Position numbers and translations under genes: made by a program. Below the pieces are notes generated by a model, which made no database searches, was not told the DNA's origin, and saw only the letters and a list, made by a program, of their open reading frames with translations. A stretch of 64,000 nucleotides of DNA, taken from contig JALDQW010000001.1 of NCBI GenBank assembly GCA_031316255.1, positions 2,823,485-2,887,484 of the forward strand, written 5' to 3'. Origin of the DNA: Nitrosomonas sp. GTDB lineage: Bacteria; Pseudomonadota; Gammaproteobacteria; Burkholderiales; Nitrosomonadaceae. Positions 21,152-30,152 of this stretch are shown here, piece by piece (the stretch's first letter is position 1; every line of letters starts with the position of its first letter).

Positions 21152-24100
21152 CGGAATCGAAAAAGAAAGCGGAAGTCAATGCGTTGATCCCGTTTGTTGG
21201 TCTGCGGCCGTTTGATAGCGCCGATCACCGCTGGTTTCATGGCCGCGAACGTGAAATTGCGGCATTGTTGCGCAAGGTGCGCAACAACCGGTTTACCGCG
21301 GTCGTGGGTGCATCAGGTTCGGGCAAATCATCGCTGGTGCGCGCGGGAATTCTGGTGCCGCTTGCCGAAGATGGCTGGCAGGCGATTATCGCCAAACCTG
21401 GTTCGGCGCCGATATCCAAATTAGCCGCTGCGTTGAGTAAAACGGCGCACGGTTTAAAGACGGGCGAAACAACTGGCGATAGCCTGGCTGATGCGCGTTT
21501 GTTCCGCTATGACGTCTTGTTGCGCCAATCGGCCTACGGCCTGACTAAAATTTGTCAGCAGCTTGCGTCCGATGCGCCGCGCCTGGTGCTGGTGATCGAC
21601 CAGTTCGAAGAATTGTTCCGCTATGGCGAGGAAGCGCAAGGGGCTGAAAGAGCAGCAATGGTGGAGGAAAGCCGCGCGTTTGTCGAACTGCTGCTGACCG
21701 CAGCATCGCAGGCTTACGGCCGTTTGCATGTCATTCTGACCATGCGTTCCGACTTTTTCGGCAATTGCGCGGTATACGATGGGTTAGCCGAGGCGGTCAG
21801 CGCGTCGCAATACCTCGTACCCTTGCCGCGGCGCGATCAAATGCAGGATATCATCCGCAAACCCGTTCTCGACGCCGGTGGCGCAATCGATGAATCGCTG
21901 GTGCAGCGGCTGCTGCTTGAAGTGGCCGAACAGACCGAACATTTGCCCTCGTTGCAGCACACGTTGCGGCGGTTATGGGAAATGGCGCCGGTTGAGTCCG
22001 GGCAGCGCCGGTTGCGTGAGGAAGATTATCAGACAATTGGCGGTATCGCCGGTTCGATCGATTTCAAGGCGGAACAGATCGTAGCTGGACTCATACAAAT
22101 ACACCCGGAAGATTTCAGTACGCTGAAACGCGTGATGAAAGCGATTACCGATCTTGACGAGCAGGGCCGCGCGACACGGCGGCCGCAGAAACGCAGTGAT
22201 CTGCTGGCACTGCTCACAGAAGCGGCCAAAGATGAGCAATTAGCTAAAGCAACACTGAACCGTGTGCTTGCAGTGCTGGCCAGCGAAGAAATAAGCTATA
22301 TTCAGCTGGGCGGCAGTGACGATCCGGAAATCGATATCGGCCATGAAGCGCTGATCCGCAGCTGGCGGCGGTTATGCGGCGAAGACCGTCGGTTTAAAAA
22401 CGGATGGCTTGTTGAAGAACGTGATGACGGCCATTACTGGTGGGATCTGGTGCGGCGTGAGAAAAACCAGCAGGAATTGTCTCTGACCGATGCGTGGCAG
22501 GCGCGCCGCTGGATCAAGCGGAAGAAAATCGGTCCGGTTTGGGCGAAACGATATGGCGATGCCTGGGAAATGATACGTCAGTTCATCCGCAAGAGTTTAA
22601 TTAAAAATGGCGTAATCGCTGTTTCGATCTTGAGCGCGATTACCGTGGTTTTGACAATCAGTATCGGGTTGGCATGGATGAATTATGAACTGGCGCAGAA
22701 TAATGCCAGGGAAGCGTTGAGAAACCTTGAGCAGGCAAAACGTCAGGAAGTGGAAACAATACGCCAGGCACGTGCAGCGGCATTGGTGGCCACAGGCTAT
22801 GCAAAAAGTTTTGTCGATAGCGGTAATGCCCGTATCGGCGCGTTGATTGCGCTCAAAGTGATGCCTGAAAGTCGTAGAAGAGACGATCCCAGTTATGTGC
22901 ATGAAGCAGGGGCTGTATTTCTTGATGCTTTGGTAAAGCCTATTGAGATTAGGCGATGGATGCAGCCGAGCCCAATATCCAGTTTTGCGGTGTCACCCGA
23001 TGGCAGTTACATGGTATCGGGCGATAGTAACGGCGTGTTGCGTTTGTGGGATGTTTTTGCGGGAAAGCAAGTTCGTGAATTAACCGGCCATGATGATCGT
23101 GTGACAAGTATTGCGTTTTCACCCGATAATCGGCGCGTGGCGTCGGGTAGCTTTGACGGCACAATCCGCTTGTGGGATACACAAACCAGTAGACTGACAG
23201 ATCAGCCAATCGGTTTCAGTCATGTAGGCTCTGCTATAGGGCCAATTTTAAGCGTCGCGTTTTCTCCCGATGGCGACCGTATTGTTTCTGGCAGCAGAAC
23301 TGGGGGGGTACGTATCTGGGATAGTCAAACAGGGGCGCAGATCGCTGGTCCGCTGACAGGTCATCAGGATGCCGTTACAAGCGTAGCCTTTTCTCATGGC
23401 GGCAGCCGTATTGTATCGGGCAGTAAGGATAAAACAGTGCGAATATGGAATGCCCAGTCAGGAGAAGCAGTAGGTGAACCACTGACCGGACATGAAGAGG
23501 CGGTTACAAGCGTTGCATTTTCAGCGGCAAACAGTGCTGTTATTGTTTCGGGCAGTCACGATGGTACGATACGTGTGTGGCTTGGAGGGGAAAGTACAAA
23601 AAAATTGGCAGGTCATCAAGGACCGGTAAACAGTGTCGCTTTTTCACCCGATGGAAGTCAGGTGGTTTCGGGTGGCGACGATAAGACGGTACGTATTTGG
23701 AATGTGGAAATTAAAAAGCAAATAGGAAAACTTTTGGCAGGGCATGAAGCAAGTGTTACAGGTGTTACATTTTTGCCTAGTGGCAATTTTATCCTATCAG
23801 GTGGTCAAGACAAGACGTTTCGTGTCTGGGATGTATCGATCGGTAAGTCAATCGGGGAGCCGCTTGAAGGGCATGGATATCGCGTTAATAGTGTAGCGTA
23901 TTCGCCCGATAGCAGCAGCATTGTTTCGGGTAGTTGGGATAAAACGCTGCGCATTTGGGATGCGCAGACCGGAAAGCAGTTAGGTGAACCGTTGAAGGGT
24001 CATGAAAACTCTGTTTTGAGTGTGGCATATTCGTCCGATGGCAACCGCATCGTTTCGGGGAGTTCTGATAAAACGCTGCGTATCTGGGATGCGCTGACTG

Positions 24101-24894
24101 GAAAACTGATTGGCGAACCGTTCAAGGGCCATGAAGGTTCTGTTAGGAGCGTAGCGATTTCGCCCGACGGCGGCCGCATAGTGTCAGGGAGTTCTGACAA
24201 CACGCTACGTATCTGGGTTGCGCAAACGGGAAAACAGATCGGCGAACCACTTCAAGGACATGAAGATGGAATTTGGAGTGTTGCCTTTTCGCCCGATGGT
24301 AGTCGCATTGTTTCGGGAAGTGAAGATAAAACGCTACGCATCTGGGATGTTCTGACCGGCCATATGATCGGCGAACCGCTCAAGGGCCATGAAGAACCTG
24401 TTTTGAGTGTCGCGTTTTCGCCCGATGGCAAGCGCATTGTTTCGGGGAGTTCCGACAAGATGCTGCGTATCTGGGATGCGCTGACGGGCCAACCAATTGG
24501 CGAACCGTTCAGCGGTCATGAAGACAGAGTTACGAGTGTGGTGGTTTTCCCTGAGGGCAAGCGCATTGTTTCGGGGAGCTGGGATAAAACGTTGCGCATC
24601 TGGGATGTACAGACAGGCAAACCGGTTGGTGAACCACTGAAAGGCCATGGAAGTCGTGTTTCAAGTGTGGCGGTTTCGCCCGATGGCAAACGGATCGTTT
24701 CTGGTAGTTGGGATTATACATTGCGTATCTGGGACGCGGGATTAATTATGGCATCATTAGAGGAGTTGGTTGAGAAGGCGGAAAAACTTTGCCCGTTAAG
24801 CCTGGAAGAACGCCAGCAATTGCATCTGATCGACCCGCAGGCTGAAGCCGCACAAAGACCGTTGACCCCCGACCAGCAGCGTGCCTGCGGATAG
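21148..24894 (+). CDS. STAND-type P-loop NTPase with C-terminal WD40 propellers
   Basis: 1248 aa. Order: FVGLRPFDSADHRWFHGREREI motif family at the front (novel-STAND/AAA_16 type), Walker A GASGSGKSS (54-62), Walker B LVLVIDQFEE (146-155), a helical middle part, one membrane segment near 487-511, a charged helix, then 14 WD40 blades from about residue 600 to 1205. Fourteen blades fit two seven-bladed propellers. A short helical tail (MASLEELVEKAEKL ... LTPDQQRACG) ends the protein. The family is known for repeat-based ligand sensing with NTP-driven assembly. Coupling to the TIR gene suggests that the NTPase gates TIR activity. The late blades are strikingly alike at DNA level (see the repeat entry). 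Confidence 0.92.
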   Translation: MTESKKKAEVNALIPFVGLRPFDSADHRWFHGREREIAALLRKVRNNRFTAVVGASGSGKSSLVRAGILVPLAEDGWQAIIAKPGSAPISKLAAALSKTAHGLKTGETTGDSLADARLFRYDVLLRQSAYGLTKICQQLASDAPRLVLVIDQFEELFRYGEEAQGAERAAMVEESRAFVELLLTAASQAYGRLHVILTMRSDFFGNCAVYDGLAEAVSASQYLVPLPRRDQMQDIIRKPVLDAGGAIDESLVQRLLLEVAEQTEHLPSLQHTLRRLWEMAPVESGQRRLREEDYQTIGGIAGSIDFKAEQIVAGLIQIHPEDFSTLKRVMKAITDLDEQGRATRRPQKRSDLLALLTEAAKDEQLAKATLNRVLAVLASEEISYIQLGGSDDPEIDIGHEALIRSWRRLCGEDRRFKNGWLVEERDDGHYWWDLVRREKNQQELSLTDAWQARRWIKRKKIGPVWAKRYGDAWEMIRQFIRKSLIKNGVIAVSILSAITVVLTISIGLAWMNYELAQNNAREALRNLEQAKRQEVETIRQARAAALVATGYAKSFVDSGNARIGALIALKVMPESRRRDDPSYVHEAGAVFLDALVKPIEIRRWMQPSPISSFAVSPDGSYMVSGDSNGVLRLWDVFAGKQVRELTGHDDRVTSIAFSPDNRRVASGSFDGTIRLWDTQTSRLTDQPIGFSHVGSAIGPILSVAFSPDGDRIVSGSRTGGVRIWDSQTGAQIAGPLTGHQDAVTSVAFSHGGSRIVSGSKDKTVRIWNAQSGEAVGEPLTGHEEAVTSVAFSAANSAVIVSGSHDGTIRVWLGGESTKKLAGHQGPVNSVAFSPDGSQVVSGGDDKTVRIWNVEIKKQIGKLLAGHEASVTGVTFLPSGNFILSGGQDKTFRVWDVSIGKSIGEPLEGHGYRVNSVAYSPDSSSIVSGSWDKTLRIWDAQTGKQLGEPLKGHENSVLSVAYSSDGNRIVSGSSDKTLRIWDALTGKLIGEPFKGHEGSVRSVAISPDGGRIVSGSSDNTLRIWVAQTGKQIGEPLQGHEDGIWSVAFSPDGSRIVSGSEDKTLRIWDVLTGHMIGEPLKGHEEPVLSVAFSPDGKRIVSGSSDKMLRIWDALTGQPIGEPFSGHEDRVTSVVVFPEGKRIVSGSWDKTLRIWDVQTGKPVGEPLKGHGSRVSSVAVSPDGKRIVSGSWDYTLRIWDAGLIMASLEELVEKAEKLCPLSLEERQQLHLIDPQAEAAQRPLTPDQQRACG
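23308..24735 (+). repeat. 129-bp tandem repeat encoding WD40 blades
   Basis: Anchoring on the codons of the (V/L)RIW motif gives positions 23308, 23437, 23569, 23689, 23818, 23947, 24076, 24205, 24334, 24463, 24592 and 24721. The spacing is 129 bp, except one interval of 132 and one of 120. Blades after 23947 share SGSxDKTLRIWDxxTG and GEPxKGHE almost unchanged, including third codon positions in many places. That points to recent duplication or gene conversion. It is part of the reading frame, not a CRISPR array. Confidence 0.93.
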
Positions 24895-25040
24895 TGATTT
24901 AGAGCTTTTTACAGGAATTTGAATGCGTAATCATTGAAGCCGTTATGAGCTGCTGCGGTTCAGTTTCAGTGGAACACAAAAAAGCGTGGTGATCAACGCT
25001 GATGCGCGGTTGGACGGAACGCGAAATCAAAATCGAAATC

Positions 25041-26450
25041 GAGGGTGTTCAAAATTCTGTGTCAGTTTGCCAATCACCTAACGCGCTTCGCTTGTTGACC
25101 ACTGAAACCGGTGACCGATCGACACAATTCGTGTCGATACGCTAACCAGTTTCAGCGGTGACATAAAAATCTGTATTAAATTCATAAATCCAGCGCCGCA
25201 TCCAAACGCCCCTCAAAATATATCGCAAGCTGGGATAATGTCAAATTCCAGTTTAGTATTGGCATTGTCCATTTCTTGCTGGCATTTTTAATTCCGACAT
25301 ACAGTAGCTTTAGTAGACTGTTTTCATTTGGAAATCCACCTTTGGTTTTCGTCAGTTTGCGGAACTGACGATGTACGGCTTCAATGGTATTGGTTGTATA
25401 AATCACACGGCGTATCGGTTCTGGATATTTAAAGTATACCGATAAATTTTCCCATTTGTTGCGCCAGGACTGGATCACGATGGGATACTGTTTTCCCCAC
25501 TTGGCCTCCAATGCATCAAGCGCATCTTCGGCTGCATCAATGGCCGATGCTTTGTATACCGGCTTCAGATCAGCCATGAACGCTTTTTGATTTTTTGACG
25601 CCACATATCTCATTGAATTGCGGATCTGATGAATGATGCACAATTGAACCTCGGTTTCAGGAAATATGCTGTTGATCGCCTCAGGAAAGCCCGTAAGGCC
25701 GTCAACGGCGGCAATGAGGATATCCTGTACGCCACGATTATTCAGGTCTGTCAGTACGGAAAGCCAGAATCGGGCGCCTTCGCTTTCCGAAACATACAAC
25801 CCCAGCACTTCCTTCCTTCCTTCAATGTTTACGCCGAGTACGGTATAAACTGCCTTGCTGACATACCGGCCATCGTCTTTCACTTTGTGATGTATGGCAT
25901 CCAGCCACACGAACGGATAGTGACTATCCAGCGGGCGCTGTTGCCATTCCCTAAGCTCCGGAATAAGCTTATCTGTGACTGCGCTGATCGTCGCCGTTGA
26001 AACATCAATGCCGTACAGTTCGGCAATATGCCCAGAAATATCCTGATAGCTGGAGCCCAACGCAAATAACGATAGAATTTTGCGTTCGATTTCATCGGTA
26101 AGATGAGTCTGATGCTTTTTAACCAACTGAGGTTCAAATGTACCGTTGCGGTCTCTGGGTGTATCCAGTTGGAAACTACCTGATGCTGATTTTACAGTCT
26201 TTGGCGTCGTGCCATTCTTCCGGTTCTGTTCATTCCCGGATTTTATATGCTGCTCAAGTTCCGCCGCCAATGCAGCTTCAGTGAGTTGTTTGATCAATGG
26301 CGTTAATATGCCATCTTTTCCATTCAAATCGCGCCCTGCTTTTAAGGCTTCCAGAGCTTCTTCAAAATCAAATTGCACTGTAGTCTTGTTCATTCGTCAC
26401 TCCTATAAAATTTAATACTAAAGGAATGACACAGAATTTCTAATACTCCC
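25041..26450 (-). mobile_element. IS256-family insertion sequence, copy 2
   Basis: 1410 bp, same ends and orientation as the copy at 14007-15416. The 8-bp target duplication is TCGAAATC at 25033-25040 and 26451-26458. Like the other site it begins TCGA. It lies about 150 bases downstream of the WD40 NTPase gene, apparently between genes. Confidence 0.95.
25182..26393 (-). CDS. IS256-family DDE transposase, copy 2
   Basis: 403 aa, full length, about 97% identical to the copy at 14148-15359. Differences include S/A, N/D, D/N and E/D in the N-terminal third and L/V, K/R, V/T, P/S, T/A and Q/L further on. The catalytic core segments FVWLDAIHHKVKDD, IAAVDGLTGFPEAI and TTNTIEAVHRQF are intact, so the protein is probably functional. 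Its ATG lies 57 bases inside the right end of the element, as in copy 1. Confidence 0.95.
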   Translation of the reverse strand: MNKTTVQFDFEEALEALKAGRDLNGKDGILTPLIKQLTEAALAAELEQHIKSGNEQNRKNGTTPKTVKSASGSFQLDTPRDRNGTFEPQLVKKHQTHLTDEIERKILSLFALGSSYQDISGHIAELYGIDVSTATISAVTDKLIPELREWQQRPLDSHYPFVWLDAIHHKVKDDGRYVSKAVYTVLGVNIEGRKEVLGLYVSESEGARFWLSVLTDLNNRGVQDILIAAVDGLTGFPEAINSIFPETEVQLCIIHQIRNSMRYVASKNQKAFMADLKPVYKASAIDAAEDALDALEAKWGKQYPIVIQSWRNKWENLSVYFKYPEPIRRVIYTTNTIEAVHRQFRKLTKTKGGFPNENSLLKLLYVGIKNASKKWTMPILNWNLTLSQLAIYFEGRLDAALDL

Positions 26451-26488
26451 TCGAAATCTGACATTGAATGATCGAAACTGTCTCATCT

Positions 26489-26799
26489 TTAGAAACTGCT
26501 TCTGCGTCCTCCGCCCCGTTGCCCATTCATAATGATATTATGACCTTTTCCACCGTGCCCGCTATCGACATGAATATGCCCGCTGCTAGAGTTTATTGTT
26601 CTGCCAAAGTGTCTTTGATTGCTATAAGAGGACGGGTGATTTCCGAAACTTGCGCCGACACCACTAAAAAACCCCGTATTATTGTAATAGCCTGTTTCCC
26701 GTAAAGTCCCGGCCCGTCAGAATGCGGCGTTGCCATACATGCGAGGAGGAAAAGTGCAACAATTCCAGCAGATAAGTAAAGCATTCGTTTTGATTTCAT
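26489..26799 (-). pseudogene. Small lipoprotein gene, probably frameshifted
   Basis: From the ATG at 26799 the frame encodes a lipoprotein signal (MKSKRMLYLSAGIVALFLLA followed by the lipobox cysteine) and stays open to 26593, giving 68 aa. After about residue 33 a second frame opens and runs to a TAA at 26489-26491. It encodes a glycine-, serine- and histidine-rich stretch (TGFFSGVGASFGNHPSSYSN ... HIHVDSGHGGKGHNIIMNG). The second frame looks more like a low-complexity exported protein than the continuation in frame one. I therefore suspect a single-base indel near 26700. Alternatively the 68-aa version is real. No family recognised. Confidence 0.4.
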
Positions 26800-26857
26800 G
26801 ATGTGCTTCCATGGTGCCCTGAGACTGCGTTAAAACGCAGCCCGGAAACCCTCATTA

Positions 26858-28531
26858 TCATGCAGCTTTGGTTGTTGATTGTTTTCCTGACTTATAAAAA
26901 GATTTATCAGAGGATAATTGAACAATATCTGCATCGTTTTTTGCAGTTTGACCAATTTTAAAGATTGAAATAGCGCCCTCAAGCTCCACGGCCTGTTGCT
27001 TAAGGATATCTGCGGCGGCGGCAGACTCTTCAACCAAGGCCGCATTTTGCTGTGTTACTTGATCCATTTGTGTCACTGCCTGATTAATTTGTTCAATACC
27101 CGCGTTTTGCTCACGCGATGCATCAGAAATTTCTGTCATAACACCGGTTACGCGATTAATCGAATGCGTTATCTCTCCCATGGTAATGCCCAGTTGGTTA
27201 ATTAACTCTGCGCCTTCATCCACATTTTTAATTGAACCATCAATTAAAGTCTTTATATCTTTAGCAGCAGTAGCACTTCTTTGGGCTAAATTGCGTACCT
27301 CAGATGCCACAACCGCAAAACCACGGCCATGTTCGCCTGCGCGTGCAGATTCAACGGCGGCATTTAAGGCAAGAATATTGGTTTGAAAAGCGATGTCATT
27401 AATGACATTAATAATGGTGGCTATCTGACTAGATCTATCACTAATAGAAGACATTTTTGCAATGGCGTCTTGCATCATTGCATCGCCTTTCTCCGTTATT
27501 TTCCCGGAATTGATAGTCAATTGATAAGCTTGCATGGCGTTATCTGTATTTTGGTTTGCCGTTGATGTGAGTTCTTCCATACTTGCAGATGTTTCTTCGA
27601 GAGAAGACGCCTGTTCCTCTGTGCGCTGCGACAAATCCCAATTTCCTGAAGCGATATCCTGAGCTGCAAGGCGTACTGATTGCGCATTAGAATGTACATC
27701 AGCTACTGTTGCCCTTAAGTTTATTCCCATTTGTCTAAGTGCATTTACAAGTTCGCTGAATTCGTCATCGCGATTTGACAATGGAATTTGTGTCACAAGA
27801 TTACCTGCGGCAAGTGTATTGGCAATGCTAATTCCCTGCCGTAAAGGCGAAACTGTATTTTTTATTACATTGACAGCCATTAAGGATATTAACGCGATAC
27901 CGCTCAATGTTATTCCAACTAGAAAATCGTTCAACCATGAAGGCGTGGTTTGTTGTGTCATTCCCCACCAAGCTACACCGCTGGTAATTATCAGAAATAA
28001 TAAAGAAATTGTAGCTAAAAGGGCAATACGCTTACTGACTGTCATTCCAAGAAATGACATAATCTTGCTCACAAAATCAGTTCGAACTACTCTGCCCTTT
28101 TCAATTCGGAGATTCTTTGCGCTTCCCTCCAATACTTGACGATAAATTGGTATCGTTTTTTCAACTAATTCCCGCGGGGGTTTAGTGCGAACAGACAAAT
28201 AGCCAGTAATTCTTCCGTTATCCATTAAAGGCGTAGCATTACCCAGCACCCAGTAATAATCACCATTTTTGCGACGATTTTTGACCAGACCAGTCCAGGG
28301 CAAGCCAGCTTTCAATGTTTTCCATAAATCTTCAAAAGCTTCCGGCGGCATATCGGGATGTCGAACAATATTATGTGCTTTACCTATCAATTCTTCTTTC
28401 GTGAACCCGCTCACCTCAATGAAAGTCGGGTTCACATAAGTTATGCGACCTTTAGTATCAGTTGTTGACAAGATCAATGTATCATCATCAATTGGATATT
28501 CAGTCTCAGTTATCGGTAAATTGACTCTCAT
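26858..28531 (-). CDS. Aer-like PAS-domain methyl-accepting chemotaxis protein
   Basis: 557 aa. An N-terminal PAS domain (about 15-125; ITYVNPTFIEVSGFTKEEL, NIVRHPDMPPEAF, GDYYWVLGNATP) matches the FAD-binding PAS of aerotaxis receptors. Two membrane segments follow (about 168-190 and 203-225), then a HAMP-like region. The MCP signalling domain (about 270-515) has the hairpin tip AFQTNILALNAAVESARAGE and HGRGFAVVASEVRNLAQRSA. It signals through CheA/CheW to the flagella. No periplasmic ligand domain is present, so sensing is probably cytoplasmic (redox or energy). The C-terminus lacks an obvious CheR-binding pentapeptide. Confidence 0.93.
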   Translation of the reverse strand: MRVNLPITETEYPIDDDTLILSTTDTKGRITYVNPTFIEVSGFTKEELIGKAHNIVRHPDMPPEAFEDLWKTLKAGLPWTGLVKNRRKNGDYYWVLGNATPLMDNGRITGYLSVRTKPPRELVEKTIPIYRQVLEGSAKNLRIEKGRVVRTDFVSKIMSFLGMTVSKRIALLATISLLFLIITSGVAWWGMTQQTTPSWLNDFLVGITLSGIALISLMAVNVIKNTVSPLRQGISIANTLAAGNLVTQIPLSNRDDEFSELVNALRQMGINLRATVADVHSNAQSVRLAAQDIASGNWDLSQRTEEQASSLEETSASMEELTSTANQNTDNAMQAYQLTINSGKITEKGDAMMQDAIAKMSSISDRSSQIATIINVINDIAFQTNILALNAAVESARAGEHGRGFAVVASEVRNLAQRSATAAKDIKTLIDGSIKNVDEGAELINQLGITMGEITHSINRVTGVMTEISDASREQNAGIEQINQAVTQMDQVTQQNAALVEESAAAADILKQQAVELEGAISIFKIGQTAKNDADIVQLSSDKSFYKSGKQSTTKAA

Positions 28532-28934
28532 TTTTTCCTTCTATCAATGACTATTAACCAAAAATCTTCGACCGAGCTTGAAAAAATTACTGCTCAGCGA
28601 AGTGGCCCTCTATTTTTGCAATTTCTTGCCAATATATATGATTGATCGCACAATCAATTTATCAATTAAAGATTGAGATGTCCGCTTTTTTCAATTCAAG
28701 ATTCTGTTAAACCGGAGAGATAGGCGCATCGTTGGCATTTGTTGATCAATCGGGAAACCCGTGCAAGCACGTGTTGAGTTTCGGTAATTGTCGGGCATGA
28801 AGATGTCAGCTGTCATGCGATGTGCTGTTTCAAAATGGGCAAGTATGTCATGTTTCGAGTGTGGATCTACGCAGTAGAAATCTGGTAGCATGACCGGATG
28901 GAATCTGCTTTTGGAATAGTAGTTTCCGTGATTT
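28532..28934. other. Intergenic region upstream of the chemoreceptor and the DUF4157 gene
   Basis: 403 bases between divergent genes. A 66-codon minus-strand frame at 28691-28891 exists but has no recognisable domain and no clear ribosome-binding site, so I do not call it. Promoters of both neighbours should lie here. Confidence 0.5.
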
Positions 28935-30152
28935 ATGACATGTTTGAAGAGGAGAACCTCGGTTGTGCTTATTTTTTCCCGGAAACCGAAGTCGATTCAG
29001 CGCAAGACTCCTGTCAGTACGGTAGCGCAAGGACGTAATGTCATCGGGCAAACGCCTGCGGTACGTTCCATTTTGCATCCAGAGCGGGTGAATCAGAAAT
29101 CTGGTCAAGTCCCGATGGATCGAGATGTGCAAGCGAATGCGCAGTCTGAATATGTTGTCAATACAAGTATGCCGGAAGAGGTCATCCGTTCTCATGGTCA
29201 ATCGTTGGATCCCGCTACCCGGTTTTTCTTCGAACAGCGATTCGGGCAGGATTTTAGCCGTGTCCGTGTGCATACAGATGCTGTGGCCAGCGAGTCGGCA
29301 CAAACCGTCAATGCTTTGGCCTACACGGTTAAGAACAATATTGTTTTTGAAAACGGACAATACGCGCCCGAAACAAGCCGTGGAAGAAAGTTGCTGGCGC
29401 ATGAACTGGCCCATGTTTTGCAGCAAAGAAAGACGCATTTCAATTCGCCTGTCCTGTACAGATCACCGGGGGAAGGAGGTGAGGCATTCAGCCGGGAGCA
29501 GCTTCAGATTTTTGCCAATGACCCAAGTCAGGCTTTGGTGAGATGGCCGCAACTGGATTCAGCCGAAAGAGGGCAGTTGCTCGGCCTAATGGTTTCCCGC
29601 CATGGCACCGGTTTTGTCGAATCATTTGAACGTGTTGCGGATTCAATGCGTGGCCCCGTGACTGTGCGCAATTACAGCGACTACAGAACAGTAGATCGCA
29701 GGCGGCTTGAAAGCCGGGGTTGGAATCGTATTGGCCTGACCGGACAAGGATTTGATTTCTGGGTGCACCCTTCCGGCGGGGTGTTGATGGTATTTACAGA
29801 TGAACCTGGAGCTGCGCAGCCGGCAGAAGAGCCGGCTAGTGAAGCGCATGAAGTTTCCTCCGGTGTATTACCGACGGATATCGAAATCCCTGATGATCCC
29901 GTAACACGGTATGGACCTGTTGTGTCTATGAGCAACACGTTCATGGGCCAGGAGGCTGATGCGCGCTTATATGCCAACGGAACAATTGAAGTCTATTATC
30001 CGGGTTCTGATAACCCGATAACCTACATGCCTGCTCCAGGTACGACGTCCTTTTACCAAACTTATAATGAAGAAGGACAAGCTTATAGTGGTACACCGGT
30101 TGATATTTACCGGGAATTTCCAGATTATCTCGCTGAAGAACTTGATTTGTAG
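28935..30152 (+). CDS. DUF4157 (eCIS core domain) protein with HExxH motif
   Basis: 405 aa. Residues about 79-168 form the DUF4157 domain: SLDPATRFFFEQRFGQDFSR, VRVHTDAVASESAQ, ALAYTVKNNIVF, then LLAHELAHVLQQ. The last gives a zinc-protease-like HExxH at His156-Glu157-His160. The N-terminal about 75 residues are basic and proline-rich, as is usual before this domain. The C-terminal about 230 residues are not recognised. The domain is common near extracellular contractile injection systems and in polymorphic toxins, but no such genes are visible here. No signal peptide. A stop codon two codons upstream fixes the frame opening, although the exact start is uncertain because the ribosome-binding site is weak. 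Confidence 0.82.
   Translation: MTCLKRRTSVVLIFSRKPKSIQRKTPVSTVAQGRNVIGQTPAVRSILHPERVNQKSGQVPMDRDVQANAQSEYVVNTSMPEEVIRSHGQSLDPATRFFFEQRFGQDFSRVRVHTDAVASESAQTVNALAYTVKNNIVFENGQYAPETSRGRKLLAHELAHVLQQRKTHFNSPVLYRSPGEGGEAFSREQLQIFANDPSQALVRWPQLDSAERGQLLGLMVSRHGTGFVESFERVADSMRGPVTVRNYSDYRTVDRRRLESRGWNRIGLTGQGFDFWVHPSGGVLMVFTDEPGAAQPAEEPASEAHEVSSGVLPTDIEIPDDPVTRYGPVVSMSNTFMGQEADARLYANGTIEVYYPGSDNPITYMPAPGTTSFYQTYNEEGQAYSGTPVDIYREFPDYLAEELDL

Noticed and set aside
23308..24735. CRISPR-like or satellite repeat
   Set aside because: The 129-bp period is an exact multiple of three, lies in one open frame and encodes WD40 blades.
14007..26450. Composite transposon bounded by the two IS256-family copies
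   Set aside because: Each IS has its own matching 8-bp duplication at both its ends, and the outer flanks (13999-14006 and 26451-26458) do not match each other. Two separate insertions explain the data.
28691..28891. 66-codon minus-strand frame between the chemoreceptor and DUF4157 genes
   Set aside because: No domain, no clear ribosome-binding site; it may be promoter DNA.
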